From Leadbetterella lacustris (GTDB lineage: Bacteria > Bacteroidota > Bacteroidia > Cytophagales > Spirosomataceae): 64,000 bases of DNA. Shown in pieces: positions 63,239 to 64,000 of this stretch. The notes beneath the pieces were generated by a model. It was not told where the DNA came from. It did no database searches and saw only the letters and a list, made by a program, of their open reading frames with translations. Numbering within the stretch: position 1 is the stretch's first letter; every line of letters starts with the position of its first letter. The DNA is taken from positions 38,471 to 102,470 of the forward strand of contig OZ248433.1 in assembly GCA_965234335.1 (NCBI GenBank), in the 5' to 3' direction. A program made the position numbers and the translations under genes.

Positions 63239-63885
63239 AACTGGTAAAAAATTTAATTATTGTAGCAATCAGTTTACTTTTTATTTTAAGTGGTTTTTCA
63301 AAAGTAATTGATTCTCAGGGTTTTATTAATAAACTTTGGGAATATCGAATTGGGTATTTTAGTTATTTAGGACCACTGTTATCTAGTTTAGAGATATATC
63401 TGGGTTTATCAATTTTATTAAGATACAATATAAGAATTTCTTTATTTGTCGGTTTAATATTAACCTCCATATTTTCGATAATTTTTTTATTTGGGAATTT
63501 CTTCCTTGGGATAAAAGAATGTGGTTGTTTTGGAGAAATCATACATTTGACGACAACCGAAAACATTATTAAGAATTTAATTTTAATAATTGGCTTTATT
63601 TATCTCTTAAAGGAGAAAATAGAGAGTCGTGCGAATAAGCCAATCCAATTATTAGTCCTATTGGTAAGTGCTATTTCCTTTTCGCTTTCTGGATATACAA
63701 TTGATAATTCTTTGGTCTCGACTTTTACGTTTAATAATTTGGAAGGTAAAAGTATTTCTGAAACAAAATTGTCAAATATTACCTTGTTTACGAAAAATAG
63801 AAATTTCACGATTTTTGTTTATAGCCCAACTTGTGACCACTGTTGGAATGCAACAGCAAATGTGAAGGAAATGTGTTTAACCTGA
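63235..63885 (+). pseudogene. MauE/thioredoxin-like gene, copy 2, truncated by an IS
   Basis: The 216-codon frame matches the copy-1 protein through the membrane part and the CDHC redox site, then breaks after ATANVKE. The last residues (MCLT) are read from insertion-sequence DNA. The final 85 residues of the thioredoxin-like domain are missing, so the oxidoreductase is very likely inactive. Full function would depend on copy 1. Confidence 0.88.
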
Positions 63886-64000
63886 TAAAAAACTGGACAT
63901 AAAGTTAAGTTTAAAAGTTTTAATTTGTGTCAAATATGGGAAATCATCGAAGGAACTGGTCAAGTGAAGAAAAATTAGCTGCAGTTCAAACCTTAAAATC
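63873..64000 (+). mobile_element. Left end of an IS3-like insertion sequence
   Basis: The duplicated sequence stops abruptly at 63872 and a new sequence starts with TGTTTAACC or TGTGTTTAACC. A transposase-like frame begins 63 bases later. The terminal TG and short leader fit an IS3-family end, but the right end and the target repeat are beyond the window. Confidence 0.65.
63936..64000 (+). CDS. IS3-family transposase OrfA-like start, cut by window edge
   Basis: The 21 visible codons read MGNHRRNWSSEEKLAAVQ then TLK. The basic-WSSEEKLAAV pattern is the opening of helix-turn-helix OrfA proteins of IS3-type elements. The rest is outside the window. Confidence 0.65.
   Translation, partial: MGNHRRNWSSEEKLAAVQTLK

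Larger units (their letters stand above)
61590..63872 (+). repeat. Second copy of the 2.7-kb tandem duplication, cut by an IS
   Basis: Counterpart of 58873-61175. It starts in the M50 tail and stops matching after AAGGAAAT at 63872, where the insertion sequence begins. Identity is highest at both ends and lower over the carboxypeptidase-domain gene and the start of the MauE gene. This suggests later gene conversion or selection at the ends. Confidence 0.9.

Overview
The window looks like a chromosomal segment of a Bacteroidota bacterium, probably of the order Cytophagales. The reasons are the AT-rich DNA, TAnnTTTG-type -7 promoter elements, LytTR two-component pairs, a TonB-dependent receptor followed by a DUF4249 lipoprotein, a C-terminal T9SS-like sorting domain, FucP/RhaM, and a PlcC-type phospholipase. 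The genus call is inference. No rRNA, tRNA or CRISPR array was seen.

Layout. 1-3.5 kb: a cut aldehyde dehydrogenase, a small secreted protein and a GMC oxidoreductase. 3.8-18 kb: a LytTR kinase/regulator pair, then a long + strand run of envelope proteins: DUF6134-like, two beta-barrel proteins, a TonB receptor with DUF4249 partner, two CotH-type proteins, a VTC-type polyphosphate polymerase, DUF4956 and DUF2490. Between CotH and VTC lies a 436-bp tandem amplification that created three chimeric ORFs. 18-22 kb: a phyH-adh-esterase operon with a divergent AraC regulator, and an orphan HigA. 22-30 kb: phospholipase C, an MBL hydrolase, a HipBA module and a DUF5117-type metalloprotease. 30-34 kb: two LiaF-like proteins with a second LytTR pair. 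33.7-34.4 kb and 51.2-52.2 kb: two related small loci that pair a GNAT-like protein with different partners, resembling toxin-antitoxin modules.

34.6-45.7 kb: a FUSC membrane protein, a methyltransferase, then a sulfur-oxidation island (ArsR, TauE, persulfide dioxygenase-rhodanese, split YeeE, SoxB-like, TsdA-like, DsrE) that ends in a decayed porin. 45.8-54.5 kb: a penicillin acylase-type hydrolase, rhamnose mutarotase/fucose permease, a DEAD-box helicase and two phosphoesterases. 54.7-55.8 kb is a gene graveyard.

The most interesting region is 55.9-64 kb. A class I isoprenoid-synthase-like protein, a frameshifted prenyltransferase/squalene-cyclase-repeat protein and an M50 membrane protease are followed by two small peptides of 59 and 55 residues. 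These share an ELEERLEN-x-W block and have variable tails with two cysteines each. Each peptide pair is followed by a hairpin, a carboxypeptidase-regulatory-domain protein and a MauE/thioredoxin-like membrane protein. The unit from the end of the M50 gene onward is duplicated (about 2.7 kb period), and the second copy is cut by an insertion sequence at the window's right edge. I read this as a candidate uncharacterised RiPP (modified peptide) system with redox and envelope accessory proteins. That reading is inference from gene order and peptide pattern.
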